From Gammaproteobacteria bacterium (GTDB lineage: Bacteria; Pseudomonadota; Gammaproteobacteria; Pseudomonadales; Pseudohongiellaceae), in NCBI GenBank assembly GCA_026710425.1, contig JAPORB010000131.1, positions 1 to 39,039 of the forward strand: DNA of 39,039 bases, read 5' to 3'. Position 1 is the stretch's first letter; every line of letters begins with the position of its first letter. This document shows positions 27,967 to 37,366 of the stretch, in pieces. A program made the translations under genes and the position numbers. Below the pieces are notes generated by a model. The model was given only the letters and a program-made list of their open reading frames with translations, did no database searches and was not told the origin of the DNA.

Positions 27967-30561
27967 ATGGCAGAAGTAAAGATCAGGGAATCTACCAAAG
28001 TCACAGTTAGTGACCTTGCTGTTGATGTCCATAGATCAGTGGAGAAATTACTTTCCGAGATCAAGGAAGCTGGGTTGCCATACACCCAAGCCGACGAGCT
28101 GATATCTAACGAGGACAGAAAAACCTTGTTGGCGACCTTGGGCAACACCAATGGTGACCGAGAGGCGGCTTCAGCTGCGCCCCGTAAAATAACTCTGAGG
28201 CGAAAGAAACTGGGTACCCTCAAGGGTGCATCCAGCTCCGGTCGCACCAAGACAGTCAATGTAGAGGTGCGCAAAAAACGCACCTACGTTAAGCGTTCAA
28301 GCGTCGAAACACCTCCTACTGAAGAGGAAGTGGCCGCGGTGGCTACCGAAGCTCCGACACCGACCACTGAGTCGACACCGTTGGATCAAGCAGAGCCTAA
28401 GACCACCGAGACTCAAGCTAGTCCGGCAGAGAGTGTCCCAACCGAAACCACCTCAGCAACTGATACTGTGGTGAAAAGCGGTGAATCACCTGCACAGAAT
28501 ACTGCACCACCCGACCCTGCTTCCGCTCGTGGTAAGGCGTCTTCCTCCCGCAGAAAGAAAGCTTCAGCCAATGGGGCGGAAGATCCTAGTGATAAAAAGA
28601 AAACCCATCTGCGTAACAAGGCCAAGGCACAGCAAACGCCCAAGCGCCAGGCCAAGACAATTCATGTCAATGATGACTTCGTGCTGGAGGGAGATGACTT
28701 CGACCAAATGGGCGATCGAGGTCGGCGCACCAGTATCCGTAAGCCCAAAACCAAAATTACTACCCAGACCCAGGCCTTTGAGAAACCTACCGAGTTTATC
28801 ATTCGGGAAATCACCATCGGCGAAACGAATAGTGTGTCTGACCTGGCACAGAAGATGGCGGTAAAGTCTGCCGAAATCGTCAAGGTATTATTCAATATGG
28901 GGGTGATGGCGACAATCAACCAGATATTGGACCAGGATACCTCAACCCTGCTAATTGAGGAAATGGGCCACAAGGCTAGGTTCATCTCAGAAGATGCGAT
29001 TGAGGAGGGCCTGGCAGATGCCATTGCTGCGGAAAAAGGCATGGAGGAAATTGCAAGGGCACCAGTGGTTACTGTGATGGGCCATGTAGACCATGGTAAA
29101 ACGTCGTTGCTGGACTATATAAGGAAGGCCAATGTCGCTTCCGGTGAGGCTGGTGGTATTACACAGCATATTGGTGCCTATCATGTGCATACAAGTCACG
29201 GCATGGTGAGTTTCCTCGACACACCAGGCCATGCAGCCTTCACTGCCATGCGATCCCGGGGGGCTAAAGCCACTGATGTGGTGGTACTGGTAGTGGCTGC
29301 TGATGACGGCGTGAAACCGCAAACTGAAGAAGCGGTACAACACGCTAGAGCGGCTGGTGTGCCCTTGGTGGTTGCCATTAACAAAGTCGATAAGGAAGGT
29401 ATTGATCAGGAGCGAGTTAAGAACGAGTTGTCCGCAATGGAAGTCATACCAGAAGAGTGGGGAGGTGATACCCAGTTTATCCCAGTCTCGGCAATTACCG
29501 GACAGGGCGTTGATGACCTGCTGGAGGCAGTCCTGCTGCAGGCAGATTTGCTGGAGTTGAAGGCTTACACCGACATGCCTGGACAGGGAGTGGTGGTTGA
29601 ATCACGGCTGGACAAGGGCCGTGGGCCGGTTGCTGCCGTCCTGGTGCAAAACGGTACCCTGCATAGTGGTGACGTTGTGTTGGCTGGGCACGAATATGGT
29701 CGTGTTAGGGCACTGGTGGATGAAAATGGCCTTGCGGTGAAAGAGGCCGGACCCGCCATACCAGTGGAGATTCTCGGTCTCAATGGCGTACCAGAAGCCG
29801 GCGATGAATTCGTGGTGGTGGCAGATGAGAAGAAAGCGCGTGAAGTTGCCGAATTTCGACTGAAAAGACACAAGGATCATCAGCATACGGCACAGCAGGT
29901 CAATACCAATATGGATGCCATGTTTGCCGGGCTGGGTAAAGAACAGAAGAAGATTCTTAATGTAATACTCAAGGCGGATGTTCGTGGTTCGCTGGAAGCG
30001 ATCACCGGATCATTGCAGAAACTGGGCAATGATGAGGTGGATATCAATGTGGTGGCCAGTAGCGTTGGTGGTATCTCAGAGACTGATGCCCATTTGGCGG
30101 CCACCACCAGTGCCATGATTATTGGGTTTAACGTGCGTGCTGACAAAGTGGCACGCGATATTGTTGAAAATGAAGGTTTGCAGATTCGTTACTATAGTGT
30201 CATATATGATGTTATCGACGATACCAAGACTATTCTGAGCGGTATGCTTACACCAGAGCTTCGCGAGGAGATGGTGGGTATTGCCGAAGTCCGGGATGTA
30301 TTCAATTCACCCAAGTTTGGTCAAATTGCTGGCAGCATGGTGATTGAAGGCACTGTCTATCGTAGCAAACCCATTCGAGTGCTGCGGGATAATATTGTGA
30401 TATTCGAAGGCGAGCTTGAGTCACTTCGACGCTTTAAGGAAGATGCCACCGAAGTTCGCAATGGCATGGAATGTGGCATCGGTGTACGCAACTACAATGA
30501 TGTCAAGGTCGGCGATAAGATAGAAGTCTATGAAACCACCGAGGTGGCCAGAACCCTGTAA
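27967..30561 (+). CDS. infB: Translation initiation factor IF-2
   Basis: IF-2 is the GTPase that delivers fMet-tRNA to the 30S subunit and promotes subunit joining. The protein has 864 residues. An N-terminal IF2_N-like domain (about 1-55) is followed by a long, low-complexity Thr/Ala/Glu/Lys linker (about 60-260) and a second IF2_N domain (about 265-320). The G domain has GHVDHGKTS (372-380), DTPGHAAF and NKVDK. The C-terminal domains II-IV include [14 protein letters not shown] and end ETTEVARTL. Length and order match the gammaproteobacterial long form. It shares the operon with nusA and rbfA. Confidence 0.97.
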   Translation: MAEVKIRESTKVTVSDLAVDVHRSVEKLLSEIKEAGLPYTQADELISNEDRKTLLATLGNTNGDREAASAAPRKITLRRKKLGTLKGASSSGRTKTVNVEVRKKRTYVKRSSVETPPTEEEVAAVATEAPTPTTESTPLDQAEPKTTETQASPAESVPTETTSATDTVVKSGESPAQNTAPPDPASARGKASSSRRKKASANGAEDPSDKKKTHLRNKAKAQQTPKRQAKTIHVNDDFVLEGDDFDQMGDRGRRTSIRKPKTKITTQTQAFEKPTEFIIREITIGETNSVSDLAQKMAVKSAEIVKVLFNMGVMATINQILDQDTSTLLIEEMGHKARFISEDAIEEGLADAIAAEKGMEEIARAPVVTVMGHVDHGKTSLLDYIRKANVASGEAGGITQHIGAYHVHTSHGMVSFLDTPGHAAFTAMRSRGAKATDVVVLVVAADDGVKPQTEEAVQHARAAGVPLVVAINKVDKEGIDQERVKNELSAMEVIPEEWGGDTQFIPVSAITGQGVDDLLEAVLLQADLLELKAYTDMPGQGVVVESRLDKGRGPVAAVLVQNGTLHSGDVVLAGHEYGRVRALVDENGLAVKEAGPAIPVEILGLNGVPEAGDEFVVVADEKKAREVAEFRLKRHKDHQHTAQQVNTNMDAMFAGLGKEQKKILNVILKADVRGSLEAITGSLQKLGNDEVDINVVASSVGGISETDAHLAATTSAMIIGFNVRADKVARDIVENEGLQIRYYSVIYDVIDDTKTILSGMLTPELREEMVGIAEVRDVFNSPKFGQIAGSMVIEGTVYRSKPIRVLRDNIVIFEGELESLRRFKEDATEVRNGMECGIGVRNYNDVKVGDKIEVYETTEVARTL

Positions 30562-30599
30562 GTTTGGTTCTATCAGCCTTGAACAGTGGATAGTCAGCC

Positions 30600-31043
30600 A
30601 TGCCGGAAATGTCGCCAAGGGCGCAGCGGGTCGCCGATCAGATTCAGCGTGAAATTGCGCACCTGATCCAGCTTGAGGTATGTGACCCGCAAGTTGGCAT
30701 GGTGTCCGTAACGGGTGTGGATGTCAGCAATGATCTAGCCAGTGCAAATGTGTATGTGACCGCCATGCAATCGATGGTTATGCAGGGCAGCCCGGTGCAA
30801 CTGGCGGATGACCAAGTACGACTGACCACCGCGATTGAAATAGAAAAGTCGCAGATTGATGAGAATGTAAATGCCCTCAACAAAGCGGCCGGATATCTGC
30901 GCAGTTTGCTGGCGAGACGTCTGAGTTTGCGTGCTATTCCAAAATTGCGGTTTCATTATGACAGCAGTATTGAGCGCGGACAGCGTTTATCGGCTTTGAT
31001 TGATAATGCCCTTGCTGCTGACCGTCAACTACAGTCGGACTAG
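30600..31043 (+). CDS. rbfA: 30S ribosome-binding factor RbfA
   Basis: RbfA is a KH-fold protein needed for late 30S maturation and cold adaptation. The protein has 147 residues. RVADQIQREIAHLIQLEVCD is followed by VTGVDVSNDLASANVYV and, near the end, LRSLLARRLSLRAIPKLRFHYDSSIERGQRL, the family signature. It lies 38 bp after infB and 33 bp before truB, so one transcript is likely. Confidence 0.96.
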   Translation: MPEMSPRAQRVADQIQREIAHLIQLEVCDPQVGMVSVTGVDVSNDLASANVYVTAMQSMVMQGSPVQLADDQVRLTTAIEIEKSQIDENVNALNKAAGYLRSLLARRLSLRAIPKLRFHYDSSIERGQRLSALIDNALAADRQLQSD

Positions 31044-31076
31044 CATCTAGCATCTGGTCATTGGCTGGAGAACAGG

Positions 31077-32003
31077 ATGCAACGAGGGCGGAAAAACAAA
31101 GGCAGAGCGATTGATGGCATTGTGCTGCTGGACAAGCCCGCAGGACTGACCTCAAACGCGGCATTGCAGCAAGTGAAGACCTTGTATGAAGCTGCCAAGG
31201 CAGGGCATACAGGCAGTCTGGACCCTTTGGCCACCGGAGTACTGCCGCTTTGCCTGGGAGAGGCTACCAAGGTTTCAGGGTTTCTGCTTGAGTCGGACAA
31301 GCAGTATCTGGTTCGAGTCAAGCTTGGACAACGCACCGACACCGGGGACAGTGAAGGGTCGGTAATCGAGAGCGCAGATGCTTCAGGCATTACGCTGAAA
31401 GCGGTACAGGAGGCACTGGAAGGTTTCCGTGGCGAGATTGATCAGGTGCCTTCAATGTATTCTGCCATCAAAAAAGATGGTGTGCCGCTATATCGGCTGG
31501 CCCGCAAGGGTGTGGAGGTGGAACGCAAGGCGCGGACAGTTACGGTGTTCAGCTTGAACCTGCTTTCGTTCAAGAATCAGGAGCTTGAACTGGACATTGC
31601 CTGCAGCAAGGGAACTTATATCAGAACTATTGCTGATGATCTGGGACAAGAGCTGGGTTGCGGAGCGCATGTTGTGGCACTGCGGCGAGTCAGGGTCGGG
31701 GAATTTAATGAGCAGTACTGCATCACAATCGATGCCTTGCAGCAGACAAAGGATGATGCGGGGTTTGAAAATCTGGATCGGTTTTTGATTCCAATGGACG
31801 AGGCATTAGGCAATCTGCCAGAAGTCAGATTGCCTCCGGTCACTGCCGATTGTGTGAGACACGGTCAGGCGGTAGTAGTACGGCATCTCCCGGCCTCCGG
31901 CTTGGTGAGACTTTATGAAGAAGAGCAGTTTATTGGCATCGGTAACATCAATGATGATGGTAAGGTTGCTCCCAGGCGATTGGTAGTGAACGGGCGCAAT
32001 TGA
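31077..32003 (+). CDS. truB: tRNA pseudouridine-55 synthase
   Basis: TruB makes pseudouridine-55 in the T loop of tRNAs. The protein has 308 residues. The catalytic Asp49 lies in GHTGSLDPLATGVLPLCLG. The segment RVKLGQRTDTGDSEG, the YRLARKGVEVERK region and CSKGTYIRTIADDLG are family motifs. A PUA-like C-terminal domain (about 250-308) completes it. The ATG at 31077 follows the ribosome binding site ggagaac. Confidence 0.96.
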   Translation: MQRGRKNKGRAIDGIVLLDKPAGLTSNAALQQVKTLYEAAKAGHTGSLDPLATGVLPLCLGEATKVSGFLLESDKQYLVRVKLGQRTDTGDSEGSVIESADASGITLKAVQEALEGFRGEIDQVPSMYSAIKKDGVPLYRLARKGVEVERKARTVTVFSLNLLSFKNQELELDIACSKGTYIRTIADDLGQELGCGAHVVALRRVRVGEFNEQYCITIDALQQTKDDAGFENLDRFLIPMDEALGNLPEVRLPPVTADCVRHGQAVVVRHLPASGLVRLYEEEQFIGIGNINDDGKVAPRRLVVNGRN

Positions 32004-32084
32004 TCTGTAAGGAGGTCAAGCGCACTCTCGACAGGCGATGTAATAATGGAAAGTACCAGGCAACTGCAAATATGCGCGGTTATT

Positions 32085-32112
32085 TTGGCTTGATACGGAA
32101 ATCACTTATGCT
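32085..32112 (+). promoter_or_regulatory. Candidate sigma-70 promoter for rpsO
   Basis: TTGGCT (32085-32090) and TATGCT (32107-32112) are 16 bases apart, 43 bp before the rpsO start. rpsO has its own promoter in E. coli, so a promoter in this gap is expected. Confidence 0.4.
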
Positions 32113-32155
32113 CTGATGGGCACTTAATTGAATTGCATATTACGGAGAAATGAAA

Positions 32156-32425
32156 ATGGCTTTAACAGCAGCAAGAAAAGAAGAAATCATTAAGGAATAC
32201 GCAATGAGTGAGGGCGACACTGGTTCTCCGGAAGTTCAGGTTGCCTTGCTAACCGCCAACATTAATGATTTGCAGGATCATTTCAAAGAGCACATCCACG
32301 ACCACAATTCCCGCCGTGGTCTTATTCGCATGGTGAACAGTCGCAGGAAACTTCTGGACTACCTCAAGCGGAAAAATCTTGAACGATATGCCTCGCTTAT
32401 CAAGCGTCTTGGTTTGCGCCGATAA
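32156..32425 (+). CDS. rpsO: 30S ribosomal protein S15
   Basis: S15 binds 16S rRNA helices 20-22 early in 30S assembly. From the ATG at 32156 it has 89 residues, the typical length. This start fits the ribosome binding site ggag (32143-32146), whereas the ATG at 32150 is too close. Family motifs are [39 protein letters not shown] and a C-terminal [12 protein letters not shown]. rpsO and pnp adjacency is conserved, and in E. coli S15 represses its own translation through a pseudoknot; I did not establish one here. Confidence 0.97.
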   Translation: MALTAARKEEIIKEYAMSEGDTGSPEVQVALLTANINDLQDHFKEHIHDHNSRRGLIRMVNSRRKLLDYLKRKNLERYASLIKRLGLRR

Positions 32426-32520
32426 GTCTCACAATTTGAGCGATCACAATTTAATTACTGGAACGCTGCGTCCGATACAGGCATGGCGCAGGTTTTGGGT
32501 TTATAGGATGAAAAGAAAAT

Positions 32521-34632
32521 ATGTTTAATCCAGTAAGCAAGACGTTTCAATTCGGTGAGCAGACTATCACGCTTGAAACAGGAAAAATAGCAAGACAGGC
32601 AACTGGTGCTGTTGTAGTCACCATGGGTGATGTTCAGGTACTGGCTACCGTGGTAGGACGCAAGCAGGCCAATCCTAGCCAGGATTTTTTCCCGCTCACG
32701 GTCAACTATCAGGAAAAAACCTATGCCGCGGGTAAAATCCCCGGAGGGTTTTTCAAGCGGGAGGGCCGCCCCACCGAGAAGGAAACTCTAACTTCACGCC
32801 TAATAGACCGACCTATTCGTCCGCTGTTCCCCAAAGGGTTTATGAATGAAGTGCAGGTGATCTGCACGGTGATCTCAGGTGGTAAGGATACAGACCCGGA
32901 TATTCCGGCCATGCTCGGTGCCTCGGCTGCACTGGCCATATCGGGTATTCCTTTCGCTGAACCGATTGGGGCGGCCCGAGTTGGTTACGATCGCGATATG
33001 GGCTACATCCTCAACCCAAATCATCAAATCCTGAAGAGTTCCCTGCTGGATATGGTGGTTGCCGGTACTCAGTCGGCGGTATTGATGGTTGAATCGGAAG
33101 CGCAGCAGCTGACTGAGGATCAGATGCTGGGTGCTGTATTGTATGCCCATCAGGAAATGCAGGTGGCCATTAATGCCATCAACGAACTGAAAGCAGAAGT
33201 CGGCAAGCCGACTTGGGACTGGCAGCCTCCCGCCGAAAATACAGCACTGAAAAGTGCGCTGGAAGAAAAATTTGCCGCAGGAGTAACCGAAGCTTATCAG
33301 ATTTCGGACAAAATGCAGCGCCATGATGCGACAGATCAGCTGCGCCAGCAGGCACTTGCCGAGCTAGCTGATGAGGGAGCCGGTGTTTCTGAAGGAGATG
33401 TGGCAGAGTCTTTTGCGGCCCTGGAAAAACGCACTGTGCGAAACCGGATTATAGAGGGCCATCCCCGAATAGATGGTCGTGATACCAAAACCGTGCGACC
33501 AATACATGTTGAGGTTGGGGTGCTGCCTATGGCTCATGGTTCTGCGTTGTTTACCCGTGGCGAAACCCAGGCATTGGTGGTAACTACGCTGGGCCCTCTG
33601 CGAGAGGCACAACTCCTGGAGGGTCTTGAAGGCACCAGAAGGGACCCCTTCATGCTGCACTATAATTTTCCGCCCTATTCAGTGGGCGAGACGGGTTTCA
33701 TGGGTGGTCCCAAGCGTCGTGAGATAGGTCATGGTCGACTGGCGCGTCGCGGAGTGGCAGCTGTAATGCCAAGTGATGATGTATTCCCTTATGCCATACG
33801 CGTGGTATCGGAAATCACTGAATCCAATGGTTCAAGCTCCATGGCCAGTGTCTGTGGCAGTAGCCTGTCGATGATGGATGCGGGAGTGCCTGTTTCGGCA
33901 CCGGTCGCCGGTATTGCCATGGGGCTGATCAAGGAAGAGAAGGGTTATGCGGTACTGACTGACATTCTTGGCGATGAAGATCACCTGGGTGATATGGATT
34001 TCAAGGTGGCCGGTACGGCAAAGGGTGTGACCGCCCTGCAGATGGACATCAAGATTCAGGGAATTACTGAGGAGATCATGGAGATAGCCTTGGGTCAGGC
34101 CCATGCGGCGCGGCAACATATTCTGGGTGAAATGAGCAAGGTGATTGATCGAGCCCGGGAAGAGGTCTCCAAAAATGCGCCTTCAATGGCTACCCTGAAA
34201 ATCGATCCGGACAAGATTCGCGATGTGATTGGCAAGGGCGGTTCTGTAATTCGCAGCATTACCGAGGAAACTGGTGCTTCTGTGGATATTGATGATGACG
34301 GTAATGTGCGCATCTATGGAGAGGATGCCAACTCCAGGGATTCAGCCCTGGAGATGGTTAATGCCATTACTGCCGAGGCCGAAGTGGGCAGATTGTACAA
34401 GGGCAAGGTGGCGCGTATTGTGGACTTTGGTGCCTTTGTGACGATCCTGCCGGGCAAGGACGGATTGGTGCATATCTCCCAGATTTCCCGGAACCGGGTT
34501 GAGAGTGTTGGTGATTATCTGAAAGAAGGACAAGAGGTACTCGTGAAGTGTCTGGATATGGATGCAAGGGGTCGCATCAAGCTAAGCATGAAGGAAATCT
34601 CCGAATCTGAGCGGGCTGAGTTTAGCGAGTAG
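32521..34632 (+). CDS. pnp: Polyribonucleotide nucleotidyltransferase (PNPase)
   Basis: PNPase degrades RNA phosphorolytically from the 3' end and is part of the RNA degradosome in relatives. The protein has 703 residues. It has two RNase PH-like domains (about 10-225 and 320-545, the second with [12 protein letters not shown] and SSSMASVCG), a KH domain (about 555-615, with GKGG at 571-574) and an S1 domain (about 620-690) starting at [12 protein letters not shown]. The 95-bp gap after rpsO contains only a weak stem (ctgcg/cgcag), unlike the strong RNase III hairpin described in E. coli. Confidence 0.97.
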   Translation: MFNPVSKTFQFGEQTITLETGKIARQATGAVVVTMGDVQVLATVVGRKQANPSQDFFPLTVNYQEKTYAAGKIPGGFFKREGRPTEKETLTSRLIDRPIRPLFPKGFMNEVQVICTVISGGKDTDPDIPAMLGASAALAISGIPFAEPIGAARVGYDRDMGYILNPNHQILKSSLLDMVVAGTQSAVLMVESEAQQLTEDQMLGAVLYAHQEMQVAINAINELKAEVGKPTWDWQPPAENTALKSALEEKFAAGVTEAYQISDKMQRHDATDQLRQQALAELADEGAGVSEGDVAESFAALEKRTVRNRIIEGHPRIDGRDTKTVRPIHVEVGVLPMAHGSALFTRGETQALVVTTLGPLREAQLLEGLEGTRRDPFMLHYNFPPYSVGETGFMGGPKRREIGHGRLARRGVAAVMPSDDVFPYAIRVVSEITESNGSSSMASVCGSSLSMMDAGVPVSAPVAGIAMGLIKEEKGYAVLTDILGDEDHLGDMDFKVAGTAKGVTALQMDIKIQGITEEIMEIALGQAHAARQHILGEMSKVIDRAREEVSKNAPSMATLKIDPDKIRDVIGKGGSVIRSITEETGASVDIDDDGNVRIYGEDANSRDSALEMVNAITAEAEVGRLYKGKVARIVDFGAFVTILPGKDGLVHISQISRNRVESVGDYLKEGQEVLVKCLDMDARGRIKLSMKEISESERAEFSE

Positions 34633-34934
34633 TCAGCCGGAACAGGTTTGTGTCCTGGCAGGAAGGCAAAGTTGATAGTGGCAAATTCTTCGGGGTGCTT
34701 CGATTTGGCTCACTGGCATTTTAATGGGTGAGTTTAGTCCCAAACAGGCTCTATCTTGTTTGGATTGTTGATATTTATGGCAACCACTTGCTGATTCAAA
34801 ACAATTGATTGCTCGGTTTGGAAGATTTCTGTTAGTGCGTTGGTTGGCAAAAAGTTAAATGTACCAAGCAACATGGAAAATACAGAAAGAAGAATAAATG
34901 AAAATAAGTTTGAGCTATATGGAGGGGTAGTAAA
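34633..34934 (+). other. Intergenic stretch after pnp with a candidate terminator
   Basis: About 300 bp without a gene. ccaaaca (34740-34746) pairs with tgtttgg (34757-34763), a stem that can be extended with one mismatch. It is a possible end of the pnp transcript although the T-run is poor. The right end carries the ribosome binding site ggagggg for the next gene. Confidence 0.4.
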
Positions 34935-35915
34935 ATGAGAAAAACTGTTTTCACTGTCAGATGGCTGGGAACAATATTTGCGGTTACTACTGCTCTGGCT
35001 TCCCAGATTCTGATGGCTCAAACCTACACCCATGGACAGCATGTGGAACCCGCCTTTGAAGGTTGGCGACCGAACGAGGATGGGACTTTCAATATGATGT
35101 TCGGGTATATGAACGAAAACTGGGAGGAGACTCCGGATGTGCCGGTGGGGGAGAATAATTATATCTCTCCTGGAGAGGCCGATCGCGGGCAACCGACACA
35201 TTTTCTGCCGCGCCGTAATCGTTTCGCTTTTGAGGTCATGGTTCCTGCTGACTGGGGTGATCGAGAGTTGGTCTGGACCCTTAATGTCAATGGTCAGGAG
35301 CGCAAGGCATACGCAACACTGCGTCAGGACTATCAAGTGGATAACATGGTGATCGCATCAGAAACCGGGTCGCTGGGTGCTGGTACCAGTAGCCCGGAGT
35401 CCCGTGCCAATACTCCACCTATAGTTTCGGTAATCGGGGATCAAATTCGCAGTGCCAGAGTCGGAGAGTCGCTGGTTGTTGATACTGAAGTCGTAGATGA
35501 CGGACTTCCCGAACCTACTGATGTGGTAGAAGACGCGCGGCGTTTCGCCCAGTTTGTCGGCGGCGGGCTGGCTGCTTTGCTGGTAACTCCAGAGGCGGTT
35601 ATGCAGCGTCGCCTGATGAGACCGCCAACACGAGTTACTGTAGACAAGGTGAATGGTCTCTACTACTCTTGGAATAAGTGGCGTGGACCCGGCAATGTCA
35701 TTTTTGATCCTCCACAGGTCAAGGTTTGGGAAGATAGTCGCACCAGTGCCAACTCGCCCTGGGGTGCATTGTTTACGCCACCACCCGTTCCAGAAGACGG
35801 GATCTATCAGGTGGAGATGACTTTCGATATGCCGGGTGAATACATCCTTTGGGGCAGAGCTGATGATGGTGGTTTGTATCATGATGCATTTATCACTGTG
35901 AATGTGAACGAATAG
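34935..35915 (+). CDS. Secreted protein of unknown function, Ig-like C-terminus
   Basis: The product has 326 residues. The N-terminus is a signal peptide (basic MRKTVFTVR, hydrophobic core to about residue 28, likely cleaved after ILMA). Most of the mature part is hydrophilic, with a single weakly hydrophobic stretch VGGGLAALLVTPEA near the middle. The last 45 residues (EDGIYQVEMTFDMPGEYILW followed by GRADDGGLYHDAFITVNV) look like a beta-sandwich of the PKD/cadherin/Ig type, as found in exported bacterial proteins. I do not recognise the family of the first 250 residues. Conserved-looking features there are PTRVTVDKVNGLYYSWNKWR and GNVIFDPPQVKVWED. The gene stands alone between pnp and a toxin-antitoxin pair. 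Confidence 0.75.
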   Translation: MRKTVFTVRWLGTIFAVTTALASQILMAQTYTHGQHVEPAFEGWRPNEDGTFNMMFGYMNENWEETPDVPVGENNYISPGEADRGQPTHFLPRRNRFAFEVMVPADWGDRELVWTLNVNGQERKAYATLRQDYQVDNMVIASETGSLGAGTSSPESRANTPPIVSVIGDQIRSARVGESLVVDTEVVDDGLPEPTDVVEDARRFAQFVGGGLAALLVTPEAVMQRRLMRPPTRVTVDKVNGLYYSWNKWRGPGNVIFDPPQVKVWEDSRTSANSPWGALFTPPPVPEDGIYQVEMTFDMPGEYILWGRADDGGLYHDAFITVNVNE

Positions 35916-36227
35916 TCAGTAATAACTCACTGATTTTGATGTTTAGCTAGGCTGTAGTTTCAAAAGAATTGGTCCTACGGGACACCATGATTGATCTGTC
36001 ACAACATTATGTAGAACATTTGCAGGTAGATGTTACTGGCTGTTGAGACTTGTCACCAAAACAATTGTCTGTAATTTAGACTGCGTTGGCTACTGGATTT
36101 GAAGACTGGCAGAGCCCACATGGTGAGCCGGATTTTTACCGGGAGCTTTTCTGAAAACCATGGTAATTACCAAGCGTTGGGCACTGAGGTGAAGCAAGTG
36201 TCAGTATGACAGGAGCCTCTGCTGCAC
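35916..36227 (+). other. Intergenic stretch with weak terminator
   Basis: A small stem (tcagt 35916-35920 with actga 35929-35933) followed by TTTT could end the preceding transcript. The rest shows no coding pattern. Near its right end AGGAGC (36211-36216) serves the next gene. Confidence 0.4.
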
Positions 36228-36644
36228 ATGATTGATTACAGCAAATTTGAGTTATCCCTCAAGCGACTTGAGGAACAGCATATGAATCTGCTAGGTTTGG
36301 GTGCTGAACAGCCTACGCTAATTTGCCAGGCAGTTTCCGAGTCCGTCATACAGCGCTTCGAAACCTGCTACGACTGTCTTTGGAAAGTGCTCAAGCGATA
36401 TCTTGCCGAAGAACTGGGAATTGCTGAACCACCCAACAGTCCCAGACCTCTTTTCAGGTTGGCCAACGAAAATGGGCTTTTTAACTCGTCGCTTCAAAAG
36501 TGGTTCGAGTATGCGAGTGCTCGAATAAGCACCTCTCACGACTATGATGGAGAGAAGGCATTGACCTGTCTCCAGCTGATGCCTAACTTCATAGACGATG
36601 CCATCAGCCTCTATCAGAGATTGACGACAGAAACATGGAGGTAA
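36228..36644 (+). CDS. HEPT-domain toxin (HI0074-like nucleotidyltransferase substrate-binding protein)
   Basis: The product has 138 residues, mostly helical. It contains the HEPT motif R-x4-H-x-Y as RISTSHDY (Arg99, His104, Tyr106), the RNase-type active site of HEPT toxins. An upstream helix CYDCLWKVLKRYLAEELG matches HI0074-like proteins. In characterised HEPT/MNT pairs the HEPT protein is an RNase toxin, and the MNT partner inactivates it by adding AMP units to the Tyr of this motif. Here all three motif residues are present, so it should be active. It overlaps the MNT gene by 10 bp, as expected for a coupled type VII pair. Confidence 0.85.
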   Translation: MIDYSKFELSLKRLEEQHMNLLGLGAEQPTLICQAVSESVIQRFETCYDCLWKVLKRYLAEELGIAEPPNSPRPLFRLANENGLFNSSLQKWFEYASARISTSHDYDGEKALTCLQLMPNFIDDAISLYQRLTTETWR

Positions 36645-36988
36645 ATCAACCCATTGACCTCACTGCCGAAGAGCGTGATATCGTTCTAACGTTGCTGCAG
36701 CGGTACCTTCCGAATGTCAGTGCTTGGGCATATGGCTCGCGCGCAAAATTGACATCAAGACCTGCTTCCGATCTTGACCTTGTAGTATTCGCAAGCAAAA
36801 AACAGCAGTTACAAGTTGGAGAGTTGCGGGAGGCATTCGAGGAGAGCGATCTGCCTTTTCGAGTCGATCTGTTTGTGTGGAACGAAATTCCTGACGCATT
36901 TCGTGAGAATATCCTTGCGGAGCATGTAGAACTGATGTCGGGGCAACAGTTTGCTCCCACATCCCCGGATGTGAAAAATCCGAACTGA
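36635..36988 (+). CDS. MNT-domain nucleotidyltransferase antitoxin
   Basis: The product has 117 residues with the minimal nucleotidyltransferase fold. The signature G-S-x10-D-x-D is perfect: Gly34-Ser35, then Asp46 and Asp48 (AYGSRAKLTSRPASDLDLV), with a third acidic residue likely Asp78 (RVDLF). These three Asp residues bind Mg-ATP. In the MntA/HepT system the antitoxin AMPylates the toxin. The start lies within the 3' end of the HEPT gene, and no separate ribosome binding site is clear, so coupling is likely. The C-terminal 15 residues are low-complexity. Confidence 0.87.
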   Translation: MEVNQPIDLTAEERDIVLTLLQRYLPNVSAWAYGSRAKLTSRPASDLDLVVFASKKQQLQVGELREAFEESDLPFRVDLFVWNEIPDAFRENILAEHVELMSGQQFAPTSPDVKNPN

Positions 36989-37366
36989 TACTACTCAATC
37001 AGTATGAGTGTGCAGCGATAAGCAGTATTCGGGTGAGTCCATCCCCCGACCTCTCTAGGCTACGATGCCAGACAAAAGACCGCACCTGTAGTGTTAGAGA
37101 TGATTCACTGCCCGAGTCGGCGGTCAGGCGCATCTCAGGCAACCGCTCCGATTCGCTAGCGTTAGATGCTTCAGTGAACCCTCCCTTGGGGGGGTGCTTT
37201 CTGCCGCATTATCACTGACTAATCAAGCCTATATTCATGACGAGATTGTTTGTGCACCAAGCCTGAAACTTTGGTCATAATGCTTGGTTATTGCTCAAGT
37301 AGCTCAGGCTGTCGCCAGTGGTATTGTGTGGCACCAGGCAGAGGTCAGTGACCTCTGCATCCCGGT
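36989..37366. other. Intergenic stretch with two inverted repeats
   Basis: About 380 bp without a gene, between convergent genes. accctccc (37178-37185) pairs with gggggggt (37188-37195) and is followed by GCTTT, a possible terminator for the toxin-antitoxin operon. A 21-base near-perfect palindrome, gcagaggtca-g-tgacctctgc, is at 37338-37358, 8 bp beyond the stop of the minus-strand gene. It could end that gene's transcript, though no T-run follows on either strand. Confidence 0.5.

Noticed and set aside
34734..35336. Long minus-strand open frame (about 200 codons) opposite the secreted protein
   Set aside because: It overlaps the well supported plus-strand gene and the preceding gap, has no family signature and no ribosome binding site; treated as an antisense shadow.
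37033..37218. Short plus-strand open frame in the gap before the S10 peptidase
   Set aside because: 61 codons with no ribosome binding site or family match; it covers the inverted repeat at 37178-37195.
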